DNA of 64,000 nucleotides from assembly GCA_022393335.1 (NCBI GenBank), contig JAJEKB010021331.1, positions 177,607 through 241,606 of the forward strand, given 5' to 3'. Shown here in pieces: positions 10,916 to 21,836 of this stretch. This DNA comes from Macrotrachela quadricornifera (lineage: Eukaryota; Rotifera; Eurotatoria; Philodinida; Philodinidae). The stretch's first letter is position 1. The number at the start of each line of letters is the position of its first letter. The position numbers and the translations under genes are program-made. The notes beneath the pieces were generated by a model. It had not been told where the DNA came from, searched no databases, and saw only the letters and a list, made by a program, of their open reading frames with translations.

Positions 10916-11332
10916 ATGGAGGACGGTGTGTCCAGAAATCGGCACTATATGACAATTTTCTAGAGAATTTAGCAGAGAATGACAATTGTGTTCATGTGAT
11001 CTCCACTATTATCCATAATAACAGAGCTATTTTTTCAGCATGCGTAGTATTCGTGACAGACTACAGAATGGTAAAAAAATATTCTTTAAAAGATAGTGCA
11101 CTGTTTACTTTCTGAAGAACTCTACGGAAAGCATCGAGCGCAGTAATTTTTGAGGGATTTTTTTTACCATTTTGTAGCCCATCACAAGTACTACGTATGC
11201 TAAAAAAAATGGCTCCGGTACTATGGATAATAACGGAGATCATATAAACATAATTGTCATTCGCTGCTTAATTTTCTAGAAAATTTTCATATAGGACCGG
11301 TTTCTGGGAAAATCGTCTCCCGTCCTTTAAAT
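10916..11332. repeat. Foldback repeat, ~160-bp arms, nested
   Basis: Arms at 10916-11080 and 11165-11332 are inverted copies. The left arm starts GGAGGACGGTGTGTCCAGAA; the right arm, reverse-complemented, starts GGACGGGAGACGATTTTCCC, and both continue to TGACAATTRTGTTYATRTGATCTCC. No coding capacity. Confidence 0.7.
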
Positions 11333-11550
11333 AAAATTTAAAAACACAAGAAATAAGAACGAATCCAAAAGAACATTAAATAGAATCAAAAATTTAAAAA
11401 ACGAATGGGTGGGAAAAGAAAATGAAAATCCAACTATATATGAGTCAGTAGTAGAATGAAAGGAAAATACCAAATAAGAGAAAGAAAACGACAAGAACAC
11501 ATACATAAGAAATAAGCGGGTAGAGATGTGTGAATCACAACCCAACAATA

Positions 11551-11665
11551 TAGATGAACAACTTAGCGCAAAATTAATGACACTTGGAAGAAAACATGAT
11601 AAGAAGGGAAAATACCTGAACTATATCAAGGGAAGAAAACATTTGGAAAATACCCCAACGCGAAG
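11551..11665. repeat. Partial copy of the 2281-3015 MITE arm
   Basis: This piece matches about 2470-2590 of the earlier foldback element (shared blocks TTGGAAGAAAAYATGATAAG, CTGAACTAYATCAAG and ACATTTGGAAAATA). Only part of one arm is present, so it is a fragment captured within the TTAT element. Confidence 0.6.
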
Positions 11666-11955
11666 AAAAGAAAAAGAAGAAGAAATGACGTATATGTATG
11701 TCATACTTGTCATCGGTACGATGTAACAGAAGCAAAGAAAAACAGAAAAAAAGTGAATCATCTTATAACACATTCCAATTTTTATACTGACCATTTCATT
11801 TAATTTACTAATTTTTAAATATATTGACGAACCGGATTATTTTAATAGCTGACCATTTAAATAAAATACTGATCATTCACTTATTCTGCTGATCACTTAA
11901 ATAATAGCTGAAAAAAAATATTAATGGGGCCTTCTATGGCCGAGCATACCCTTAT

Positions 11956-14174
11956 ATATTCCCTAGTATTGTACTCCTTTCTTTCTCTGTCTGACGATCG
12001 TATAGATGACACATACGACAAACATATTTTTTTATTTCTTTCATTCAGGTATTGGTCCCTGTATTATAGTGAATTTATTTTAGTTACCTAAATAAAAATT
12101 TAAAAAAAAAATACGATCGCTAATCTTGACGCGTAATCAACATCCACATTGTCATTTTTAAAATATATCACAGACAGATGGACCTTAGATATTTAGTGTA
12201 GGAAAAAATGGTAATAAAAATATTACTAGGAAGAAGTGATTTTTAATTTATCGAAACATTCATAACATCTGCATGCTACTAAAAATATTTCCTACTTCTT
12301 TTTCGAATCATTTCCTGAATTTTAAAATCTTTGTTTCTGATTTTAAGCTCTTGATGTAGCCACCTTGTATACATATTTAAAAATTCATCATCAATGAAAC
12401 ATTTGTCTCGATGATTCATATTGTTTTTGACTATTCTTCATGACTCATGGTTCATTATAAAAATAGAAATAACGAGTACTCTGTGTCATGAAACCTCTCC
12501 TTTACTCTACAAAAAAAATCCCAGATATTCATCAGACGAAAAAAAGAAAGGATACATGGAACGAGAAAAGAAGAAAAAGAAGGAAAGAGAAAAAAAGAGA
12601 AATGTCCCGTCTGTTATTTCAAAGCACATCTACCTCATTTTTTATATTGCTTTCGATCACGACACATACTTTGAAAAAAAATAAGGTAGGTCTTTGATAC
12701 AGTACAGTCTATATTTCGCATATAAATATTGGAAGTTGATAAAATTAGCAGTTACCTAAGATTATGTGATTGAGAAACAGGAAAAAAAATATTTTTTTAG
12801 AACCACAAATTTTGAATAAGTTTGTGAAAATATAAAAATTGGAAACAAAGATAATGATATAATTGAGTAGAATTCTGTAAAACAGAAAATATATTTCATA
12901 GAGAAAAAAATAGATTTGATGAATGTATAAGTAATTAGCTTAAATAAAATGGATATGTTATATTTTTTTATGAAAGACAAATTAAAAATATGTTTATATT
13001 GAATATAAGGAAAAAATAATATGTTGGTTATTTATATTTGTTTGCTTATATAATTATTTTCTTGATCAACGGGACATGCGGGCTTTCGTTTTGTATTTAG
13101 AAAAAGATTTTTCCTACCTATTTTTTCCTATTACGGGACATTGAGACATTGATTTAATGAAACATTTTTCTTTCTCTTTTTATAAAACTAACCTGCTGCA
13201 GTTATTAATTTAAGATGTAGGTTAGACTGATTCCAAATATTTTAATGTATAGAAATAGATGTTTGCGATGCATAAATTATATGAATGAATTATAAACTAC
13301 CCCTCACCAAATGTTTAGAAAATAGAGGTTATGTTAAATCTTTTTTTATTGACTCTCGAGCAGCGAGCTTATGAAAATGGCAGCATAGATTGGAAATAGA
13401 AACACAGTAATTGAGTTTGACGAACATCGTTTTTTTAATGCTCCTTGAAATCATTATGAATTTATAATATTTTAGACGAAATTATTTCGATCAGAGTTGA
13501 AAAAAGGCAGCGAATAAAATTGTTTACTGAAATAACTTAATTAAAAAAGTTATCATAGCAATATCACTGAATCTTCGTTTCATAGAAACAAACCTCTACT
13601 AAGAAAATATAAAATAGAGAAATGATGATGACATATAGATTTCATAAATAAAAATATTTTAAAATGCAAACTTTTATGAATTGTTTTCATTTATTAATAT
13701 CATTTATATATAACCTTCCAAATACAACGAAAATGATAATATTCTTTTGTAAAAAGAAAACAGAATGAATATCATAATGCTCTTACAAAAATCTATTTAT
13801 AATATTCTACTAGTAATATTCAATTCGAATCACATAGATTTATTGATGAAGAAAACGATTTTATTTTTATTTTCTATGGTTTTTTTTGTCGTGAATTCCA
13901 AACTCAACTAAATTCCCAAGTCAATTGTGACATATGTTCTTGTATTTTATCATCTAAATAAAATAAAATGTAGACAAATTCATTGTATCCTTTAAGAAGA
14001 AAAGTTTAGATAATGATCACTTTGAACAAAAATCATTATTATGATAAGTGCTCTTTGTCTACTTAAAACCATATACTTCATTTGAATGGTTCTAGTTTTT
14101 GTTCGAATCATTCATATTTTTTAATTCTTGATTTTAGTTGTTGACTATACGATTGACGAAAAAAATCTTTAAGA
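11956..14174. other. Long AT-rich intergenic region
   Basis: About 2.2 kb with no convincing gene, TIR pair or tandem array. Purine runs (12530-12610) create spurious lysine-rich open frames. The last few hundred bases must hold the promoter and leader of the membrane-protein gene at 14175; no TATA box could be assigned with confidence. Confidence 0.45.
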
Positions 14175-17100
14175 ATGAAATTAAAACTATTGATTCATTG
14201 TATAATATTAATTTTCAATGGTGGAACACTAATTCATATTGTAATATCAGATAATCCTTTACCTCCTGATCCGTCGATATTGCCTATACCATCACAAGCT
14301 TACATGTCTGGTTCTACAGTATTGCTCACTCAGCGTGCTTTGCAATTAGCACCTACAATTTTTCATAAATTGATTGATGATGTTATATTATATATTCAAA
14401 ATTATCAATTAGAAGATCAATCACATCGATCAGGTTGTTGTAGTGCATATGAAAATAATTTAGGTATAAGTACTCGTGAAGATTGGTATATTAAATTATC
14501 CGAATCTACTAAATCTGTACAATTAATAAATGATCCAATATTCCAAATAGTTGATGATAATCATATTCAATTTGATGCAACACTTCATATTCATATGATA
14601 AGTCAAGTTTTTTTTCGTGAATATATATGCTGTGTTGAATGGGATTTTATTCAATTTTGTTGTGGTAGTGATACAATATGTGATAATAGTCAAGTATGGA
14701 TTGATACAAATTTACATATACAAATAATAATTGAAGTTGTTAATACAAATAATGGTGTTATACTTACTCCACAAGTTAAATTATCATATCCAAATGGTGT
14801 TACTTATGGTGGTTGTAAATGTGATATATTTTGTTCAATAGTTGAAAAACTTTGGAATATTGATGATGATTATATTATTAAAAAAGTCCAAGATTTTATT
14901 CAAGATGAAATAAATCGAAAAATGCAATCGATTTCAACTGGTGGAATATATTCTCCATATAATGGAATTGCTATTCGATATTCATTAACATCAGTTACAT
15001 TACGTATTAATCAAGATATAAGAGCATATATTTCAATAGTTGTATATGCATTAGAATTTCATACACAACACTGGATAATTTATGAAGATCAAGATCAAGA
15101 ACGAAATATATTTTATCCACCATTTGATTGGCCAAGTCCAGGATTAATATTACCATTAACAAGTTTACGTGTTGGAACAAATGTAATGAATAGTTTAGCA
15201 TGGTCATCAGAACAAATTGGAATATTTCAAAGTAATGGAAATGATATTATTGAAGATGTTTTTATGAATGAAGATATTAATTGGCATAATTTAGAAATTT
15301 CAATACCATTTAATCAAGATCAATCATTAATACATATTGATTATATAACTGTTAATGTAACATGTCAATTTAATCGTTTTAATTGTTCGAATTCAACATT
15401 TTATAGTAATAATAGTTCTTGTATAATACCAGAATCTGAAATTGATATTGATGCAGTACCATTTCTTGTATCATCTATAACAAATATTGAAATGAATAGT
15501 ACAATGCATATGACAATAGTAGATTTTCGTCCTGGTCTTTATTTACAATCTTCATCAATTAATAGTGAAACATTAAATATAACAATTGAAAAATTACCAT
15601 TACTATTACCAGAATCTGTTGAACAATCATTAATGAAACATATATTAATACGATCAGTATCAATTATTAATCCAATATTATTAAATCATCCATTATTATT
15701 ACCATTAGATATTGTTCCATATATTCCTCATCCAACTTCACATTTATTTCCACAAAATAATTCACTATTTCAAAATGTTGGATATGGTTATATTGATATT
15801 TCTAGTAATGAATTTCTATATTTTAATTCTACAAAATATTCTAAATCATATAACAATTCTATTCATATTAATCCTATAGAATTATTTAAAAATAATATTC
15901 TATTAACATATCCATTAGGAATTTATTTATTAATATTTGAATCTGAATATAATAATATTCAAAATACAGATTGTAGTATATCTCAATTTGGTTTTCAAAT
16001 GTCTCTTTATACATTACCTACTACAACATATATTAATTCTACAAAAATAATTGAACAATATGATGATAATATAACAGTAGAATGTATGAATACATCAATA
16101 TTTTCATCTAATTTAATGTATTATAGTTTAGTACAAGATTCAGTAACTGGTATTATATTATCAATTAATTTAATGTGTTCAGATTCAAATTGTGAAGAAT
16201 GTCAATTTAAACAAAAATTTCCTATAAATATGGAAAAAAATCCAATATATACAGAAGAATGTTTAAATGGTAAATATATTTATAATTATAATAGAACATT
16301 TTCATTTCGAATGATTTTATGGATGAATAATAATAATGATAAATTAAAAACATGTTATATCAATAAAAAAATAATTATTCCACAATTAGATTTTAATTTA
16401 GTTAAATCAAATGATATGTTTTTATTAACATATCCAGATATTGATAGTTCAATATTACAATGTTATTGGAATAATAATACTGAAAATTATTTAATAAATA
16501 TTATTAATTTAGGTTCAAATATAATATCAAAAGCAAATTCTTTACCTTCACTTCTATTAAATCAATCATATCCTTTAGAATATTGTTCACAATGTGAAAA
16601 TAGTTTATCATCAATATCTTGTTCATCTGCACAAATAAAAGATTATCCGAATTGTTATACATGTGAAACATTTTGTATTAATAATTGTAGTCAATGTTAT
16701 TTAAATACTGTTGAATTCGAACGTTTAGCATGTTTAAATACTTGTTCATTTACAAATACAATTCTTAATACAACTTTAATAGGAACAGTTATTTTATCTA
16801 TAGAAGATATTTGGAATTTTAATTGTTGTTTAAATACATCTTGTATTAATTCAAAATTATTTGAAAAACTTATAATTATTAGTTGTATTATTTGTTTTAT
16901 TATATTAATATTATTATTAATTATTTATTTTCGTAAAAAATCTATTAATCAAATAACAAGAATAAATCATGAACGAAGACCATTATTACAACGTGAAGAG
17001 ATTGAACAACAATGGAAATTAAATATAAATTTTCAATTAAAACAATTTTTATTTAAAAAAATTCATAAAATAAAACAATGGTTTTATCAAACATTTCAAA

Positions 17101-18482
17101 AACCATCAAACGAACAAATATCTTTTATTAATATAATATCAATGATATGTAGTTTTATAAATATAATTTTACTTATTTATTTATGTTATAATTGGATAAA
17201 TTTATCACCATTTAAATTTGTATTAGATTCTAATATTGATGAAGAAAGATATGGTTTATCATCGAAATATATTGATAATACACAAGCCATATATAATTTT
17301 ACCAATTGGCAAAATGCAGGAAAATGGATAACAATAATATCAATATTATTAATATTATTACCATTTTTACATTTTTTTATTAAAAATAATAAAAAAAAAC
17401 AATTTGAAATATTTATTTTATATATATTAATATTAATTTTATTACTGAATATATCGCTATTATTAATCCCAACATTTATTTATATATTTACTGATTCTAT
17501 ATTAATTCGTCAATCATCTGAAACATTTATTCAAAATGATAATGATACACGACAAATACTTAGTAATATTATTGGTGGAATATTTACACAATATGTTTTT
17601 TTATTATTACAATCAATTATAATGTATTTAATACAAAGTATACGTAGTGGAATTATATTTGGATTAATTATATATATAATAATAATAATTTATAAATTTA
17701 AATTAATGAATAAAATAAGAGAAAATCATGAAGAAATTATTATAGAATTAAATCAACAATTAAATCCAATTATTGTTTATATGAATACATATTTAGATTG
17801 TACGAGATTATTTATATGTATAATAGAATTAATAAATTTTATTGCTTGTTTATTACCAGCTATATTAATATATCAAATAAGACAATTTGATTATCAATGG
17901 CCATTAATATGGTTATTATCAAAAACAATACCATTATTTATTTTATTTATTATTATTCCAAATTCAATTAATGGAAAATTTAAAAAAATTTTTTTATTAA
18001 GATTTATATTAGCATTAATTATATATATTCTTTTATTTATATTTACAACAGGATTATTATTAAATACAGAAATAAATATATTAGCAATTGAATGGGAATA
18101 TCCTACTGTATTAACAATATTTATTACGATAATAACTATGAATATAATGTTAATAACATTAGATTCTACAAGTTTAATTGTTATTGATGATTATGATTCA
18201 AATGAAGTATTAATAAATGACATACAAATGAATAAATATGACACTATTATGATTATGTTAAGGAAAAAAATAGAATATATAGCATTATTTATTATAAAAT
18301 TTATATTTTTTGTTCCATTTATTGGAATTTATTATATTATATTTTATTTTCCTCTTCAATATTGTTGGCCAAATCATTGTCAATATATCAAAACAAACAC
18401 AATATCAATTAGACATTATTGTATTCGTATAAAAGGTAAAAATTTCAAAAGTTTTTATATAAGAAGAATAAGTCATATTTAG
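14175..18482 (+). CDS. Large secreted-domain plus multi-pass membrane protein (1435 codons)
   Basis: One uninterrupted frame. Residues 1-25 are a signal peptide (MKLKLLIHCIILIFNGG). The ectodomain to ~890 has N-glycosylation sites and Cys pairs; its first ~300 residues (LTQRALQLAPTIFHKLIDDV, later alternating beta-like strands) faintly suggest a BPI/LBP-type lipid-binding fold, which is only a guess. A Cys-rich module follows at ~797-890 (YCSQCENS, CYTCETFCINNCSQC). From ~898 about ten hydrophobic segments follow (for example IIISCIICFIILILLLIIYF and WITIISILLILLPFLHFF). Codon use is extremely AT-biased (TTA, ATT, AAT). I do not recognise a named family. The last ~20 codons may be intron read-through: AAAAG then GTAAAAAT near 18434 is a possible donor joining the exon at 19719. 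Confidence 0.75.
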   Translation: MKLKLLIHCIILIFNGGTLIHIVISDNPLPPDPSILPIPSQAYMSGSTVLLTQRALQLAPTIFHKLIDDVILYIQNYQLEDQSHRSGCCSAYENNLGISTREDWYIKLSESTKSVQLINDPIFQIVDDNHIQFDATLHIHMISQVFFREYICCVEWDFIQFCCGSDTICDNSQVWIDTNLHIQIIIEVVNTNNGVILTPQVKLSYPNGVTYGGCKCDIFCSIVEKLWNIDDDYIIKKVQDFIQDEINRKMQSISTGGIYSPYNGIAIRYSLTSVTLRINQDIRAYISIVVYALEFHTQHWIIYEDQDQERNIFYPPFDWPSPGLILPLTSLRVGTNVMNSLAWSSEQIGIFQSNGNDIIEDVFMNEDINWHNLEISIPFNQDQSLIHIDYITVNVTCQFNRFNCSNSTFYSNNSSCIIPESEIDIDAVPFLVSSITNIEMNSTMHMTIVDFRPGLYLQSSSINSETLNITIEKLPLLLPESVEQSLMKHILIRSVSIINPILLNHPLLLPLDIVPYIPHPTSHLFPQNNSLFQNVGYGYIDISSNEFLYFNSTKYSKSYNNSIHINPIELFKNNILLTYPLGIYLLIFESEYNNIQNTDCSISQFGFQMSLYTLPTTTYINSTKIIEQYDDNITVECMNTSIFSSNLMYYSLVQDSVTGIILSINLMCSDSNCEECQFKQKFPINMEKNPIYTEECLNGKYIYNYNRTFSFRMILWMNNNNDKLKTCYINKKIIIPQLDFNLVKSNDMFLLTYPDIDSSILQCYWNNNTENYLINIINLGSNIISKANSLPSLLLNQSYPLEYCSQCENSLSSISCSSAQIKDYPNCYTCETFCINNCSQCYLNTVEFERLACLNTCSFTNTILNTTLIGTVILSIEDIWNFNCCLNTSCINSKLFEKLIIISCIICFIILILLLIIYFRKKSINQITRINHERRPLLQREEIEQQWKLNINFQLKQFLFKKIHKIKQWFYQTFQKPSNEQISFINIISMICSFINIILLIYLCYNWINLSPFKFVLDSNIDEERYGLSSKYIDNTQAIYNFTNWQNAGKWITIISILLILLPFLHFFIKNNKKKQFEIFILYILILILLLNISLLLIPTFIYIFTDSILIRQSSETFIQNDNDTRQILSNIIGGIFTQYVFLLLQSIIMYLIQSIRSGIIFGLIIYIIIIIYKFKLMNKIRENHEEIIIELNQQLNPIIVYMNTYLDCTRLFICIIELINFIACLLPAILIYQIRQFDYQWPLIWLLSKTIPLFILFIIIPNSINGKFKKIFLLRFILALIIYILLFIFTTGLLLNTEINILAIEWEYPTVLTIFITIITMNIMLITLDSTSLIVIDDYDSNEVLINDIQMNKYDTIMIMLRKKIEYIALFIIKFIFFVPFIGIYYIIFYFPLQYCWPNHCQYIKTNTISIRHYCIRIKGKNFKSFYIRRISHI

Positions 18483-18523
18483 ATAGAACAAATACAAATT
18501 TAAATGAAATTGAGATTTAAACA

Positions 18524-18655
18524 ACTACCCAAGGCGAACACAGGAAATCCGATCCTGTCGGTTTTTCATGAAAGATATCGGATTCCGATGGAATCCGACG
18601 CGGATCCGATCGAAAACGATCGGATCTACAGGTCGGATTGAATGTCCTGGGTAGT
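18524..18655. mobile_element. 132-bp MITE
   Basis: Inverted ends ACTACCCAAGG (18524) and CCTGGGTAGT (ending 18655). The interior is a run of related CGGATCCGATCG/CGATCGGATC palindromes, so the transcript would fold back. CA lies on both sides, a possible 2-bp duplication. It is located in the gap between the two halves of the membrane-protein gene. Confidence 0.65.
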
Positions 18656-18788
18656 CATCATTCCTTACGTGTACAGTGTAATATCTTCGGATAACATTTT
18701 AGAGTTGACCTATATACAGATCGATATTGTCAAGCTAATTAATAAACGAGTAAATAATACAGATTTTAATCATCATCTATTTCTATAC

Positions 18789-19659
18789 CAGAGCTGCCAA
18801 CAGGCCACTTTTTTCCAGCCTGGCCTGGTATAGCCTCACTCTGCCTGGGGATCGGATCGAGATGGATTATTTGTTTTCATAACCTGGCAGGCCATCAGGC
18901 ACCTGCTCAGGCTAACTGATATTTGTAATTTTTCAAATCGATTGAATTTTATAAGTTAGGTGTAACGACAAATGGGGATGAGTGCCTGTCTGTGCCATTC
19001 GGCACAATGTTTATTTGGCTAGATCACCACTCCGAGTGTATCCTTTCTCTTTTTACACGCACATTTTATAGATACAGGTCGCGCGGTCACACATGAGAGG
19101 ATAAAGAGATAGGATCAGCCCGTGGTGAATAGGTCAGGCAGGTGAAACATAACGGGCACTGACCGTTACATTAGGATTGGTGCACAATTTCATTTCTCGT
19201 CATTTAATATTTTCATGACGATAATAGAAGACAAGTGTTTACACAAAATAGTAACATTAGTTGAGCACTGTGAACACATCTTGAAACCTTTGTTGACCTG
19301 TGGATAATAAGAAAACTTTTATGTAAGATTACTATTGAAACCGAAGATTTTCGTCCACACAAAGCATTATTCGAGGGAAAAGCAGTGCGATCTATCGCGA
19401 AAAGTTTCCATACTATTTTGGCGCACAAGCTCATGATCTTTTTAACTTTCTTATGTAAGCTGATCATGCACTCTGAGGACATTTGGAACCAAATGAAGCC
19501 TTTTCAAATGCTTGAAAAAAGTACAAATAGGAAAGTTAAAATAAAGAAGCAATCATCGCGAATATTTTTCATAAAAGGAAGACCCAAATTATTGAAATTT
19601 TTCCATAACACACGAAAACCAATTAAAATCGTTTCTCAACCAGGCGCCTGACAGCTCTA
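18789..19659. mobile_element. hAT-type MITE with 8-bp duplication TTCTATAC
   Basis: Left end CAGAGCTGCCAACAGG; right end, reverse-complemented, TAGAGCTGTCAGGCGCC. Perfect 8-bp direct repeats TTCTATAC at 18781-18788 and 19660-19667. Subterminal GGCCTGG/CCAGGC motifs recur. The interior has only short open frames and no recognisable transposase, so it is nonautonomous. It sits in the putative intron before the exon at 19719. Confidence 0.85.
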
Positions 19660-19718
19660 TTCTATACATGTTTCAATTCAATGTAAAAACTGTTATTATA
19701 AATACTTAATATTTTTAG

Positions 19719-20839
19719 ATTTCTTTCTTCAAATCCGTGAACGAAATAATTCAAGATTTTATGGTCATAGAATGTCGTTAACTCGAATATGTATATGGCT
19801 TGGATTTGGATCAAGTTTATTTTTAACATATATGAAATATAAAGATAATAAAATTTCTTCAAAACAAAAATTTATAAAAGCATTAGCAGATGCTGATTAT
19901 ATTACAGATTGGCCATCAGAATCAGAAGGTGGTAGTATATTTGATGCATCATTTACTAAATTAGATACATATTTACATTATTCATTTTATTGTTATATTT
20001 CTGTTACATTATTTTTATTCATAACATTATTTACTGATTTTATGTCATATCGTCACACATTAAAAGCTAAATATTGATTACGATTTAGTCAAGTAACATC
20101 ATTTTTAACATTATCTTCTTTATTTTTTGCTGTATTATTACCAGCTGTACCAAATTATATAGAAGCAGCAAATTTAGATAAAGTATGTCAAACATGTAAT
20201 GCACCAGAATTTGATAAATTAATAGAAGAAATGTTTAGTGGAGTAATCGGTACAATAGCACAAGCATATTTATTAATGAATTTATTTCCTGTTTTATTAT
20301 CAATTTCACCTACAGCTATACGTGTTGCTACATTATCATTAAATGATTTACAACATAGTTTTGAACAATTAGGTTCATCTATAATGAAAGTTGATTGGAT
20401 TGAATATAAAGAAAAATCAAGACAATTATTACGATTAATACATATATCAGCTTCGATTTCACCAATATTAATTGCATTACCATTATCATTAATGTATCAA
20501 ACATTAAGAGCTCAATTAAATTCAAATAATCCTGATATTCCTAAGAGTTTACCATTCATTTTAGGAATATTAATTGCTTTATTTATTTTTATTCCATTAT
20601 TATTTGAATTTTCTGTATCTAGTACAATCAATACATATAAAACAAACTATTATTTATATATATTATCATATATTGGATTAATGATAACCATAGTTATTTA
20701 TTTAAGTACATTAAAACCATTACATAATATAATAATTGAACAATTAAAATCAATTGAATTTATATTTGCTATAGTAGCAGAGATAACAGTGAGCAATGTT
20801 ATTTTTGGAAATTTAATTTCATTTTATATGACATTTTAA
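19719..20839 (+). pseudogene. C-terminal multi-pass exon with in-frame TGA
   Basis: After an acceptor-like TATTTTTAG (19710-19718) the frame runs through RERNNSRFYGHR and MSLTRICIWLGFGSSLFLTY to a stop at 20839, broken once by TGA at 20075-20077 (KAKY, stop, LRFSQVTSF). About eight hydrophobic segments are seen, for example YISVTLFLFITLF, FLTLSSLFFAVLLPAV and LPFILGILIALFIFIPLL. Codon bias and membrane character match the 14175 gene, and the spacing is explained by two MITEs in an intron, so I read it as the same gene's final exon. TGA could be a TGG mutation (Trp), which would make the gene or this allele truncated. It could instead be a separate small gene. Confidence 0.6.
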
Positions 20840-20857
20840 ATAATCACATGTTGTATA

Positions 20858-21836
20858 TGTTGTAGTAGAAATTAAAATGCAGTAGAATTTGAAATTCCAC
20901 TAGTTGAAATTAAAATTTTAATTTCCACTAGGAGAAATTAAAATAACAGGCGTTTTTTAGAATTACTAGTAGAAACTAAAATTTCAATTTCAACTAGTGG
21001 AATTTGAAATTCTATTAAGATGTTATACTGTAGAAATATGTGATTTCTTGTGTAATAAAAAATAGACCCTTATAGGAATAATGATAATCCAGAAAAGAAT
21101 ATGATTTATTCATATATATAGTAGAGAACAAGATTGAAGATCGTTCATTTCATCAACAAGTTAAGATCTATATATTTGTGCAACATTTTTTTTTAACAGG
21201 ATGACATTTTGTACCACATTGTATTTTAGCTGCTTTGCATGGACATTTTTTTGTAGCACAATTACCATTACAAGAACAAGCTTCCACCATTGGAGCAAGT
21301 CCATTATTGACATAATCTTTACAAGCTTGAATAAATGTTTGTGGTTCATATGTGACTACCGGATTATTTGATTTAATGCCATAAACAATTTGTAATTCAC
21401 CAATGATAACTAATTTGAAGTGTTTACGGACCCAAAACTTAAATTGAGTTTCACCACGACCATCTTTTAAGACCAACATGATCTCATCATAAGCAGCTTG
21501 TGTGATAACAAACTTTGAACGAAATTTCTCAGCTAAGGATAGTATATGTTCATCCAATTTTGAATAAAATAGCTCCATTTTATATGATTTTCAAATGTTT
21601 TCTCTTTAATTACTGTCTCGAGAAGTTAAAATTAAATATTCAATATCTTTTTTATTTCTTTTCGTTCTACGTATTGCATCATCTATATAAAGGTCTATTT
21701 TTTATTACAGAAGAAATCACATATTTCTACAGTATAACATCTTAGTAGAATTTCAAATTCCACTAGTTGAAATTGAAATTTTAGTTTCTACTAGTAATTC
21801 TAAAAAACGCCTGTTTTTTTAATTTCTACTACAACA
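20858..21836 (-). mobile_element. Ginger/KRBA2-type element with long TIRs, internally deleted
   Basis: Termini TGTTGTAGTAGAAATTAAAA are inverted at both ends. TIRs extend about 130-200 bp (20858-21060 and 21705-21836) and contain internal palindromes on CACTAGTTGAAATT. The left TIR has an extra ~65-bp internal duplication. TATA flanks both sides (20854-20857, 21837-21840), consistent with a 4-bp duplication though low complexity. The single gene inside is a fusion lacking a catalytic core. It was inserted 18 bp after the stop codon of the membrane-protein gene. Confidence 0.7.
21168..21578 (-). CDS. Small CXC-motif protein, internally deleted transposase/integrase relative
   Basis: A 136-aa intact frame. 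Residues 1-80 (MELFYSKLDEHILSLAEKF, then KFWVRKHFKLV and PVVTYE) resemble the N-terminal segment of KRBA2/SCAND3-like integrase-derived proteins. Residues ~98-136 form a Cys-rich tail (CSCNGNCATKKCPCKAAKIQ, then CGTKCHPVKKKCC) like the tesmin/CXC-type C-terminus of the same proteins. The DDE integrase core that should lie between them is absent, so the two ends are fused in frame. It keeps its reading frame despite the deletion, and could act as a TIR-binding protein or repressor; that is inference. Family assignment is from memory of motif order only. Confidence 0.6.
   Translation of the reverse strand: MELFYSKLDEHILSLAEKFRSKFVITQAAYDEIMLVLKDGRGETQFKFWVRKHFKLVIIGELQIVYGIKSNNPVVTYEPQTFIQACKDYVNNGLAPMVEACSCNGNCATKKCPCKAAKIQCGTKCHPVKKKCCTNI

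Larger units (their letters stand above)
10379..11951. mobile_element. 1.57-kb nonautonomous element, TTAT duplication, composite
   Basis: Inverted termini read GGGCGTGCTCCGCCATAG (10379) and, on the complement of the right end, GGGTATGCTCGGCCATAG, followed by a shared CCCATTAATATTTTTTTC. Direct TTAT repeats flank both ends (10375-10378, 11952-11955). Subterminal GATCAG/GGTCAG motifs recur in both arms (10690-10870 and 11790-11910). The interior has no transposase but holds three other repeats. The superfamily is not certain; a 4-bp duplication fits several (for example Chapaev, Sola or Ginger types). Confidence 0.7.

Noticed and set aside
12421..12697. Lys/Glu-rich open frames in two overlapping frames
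   Set aside because: They come from a purine-rich run (GAAAAAG-type), which keeps several frames open without being coding.
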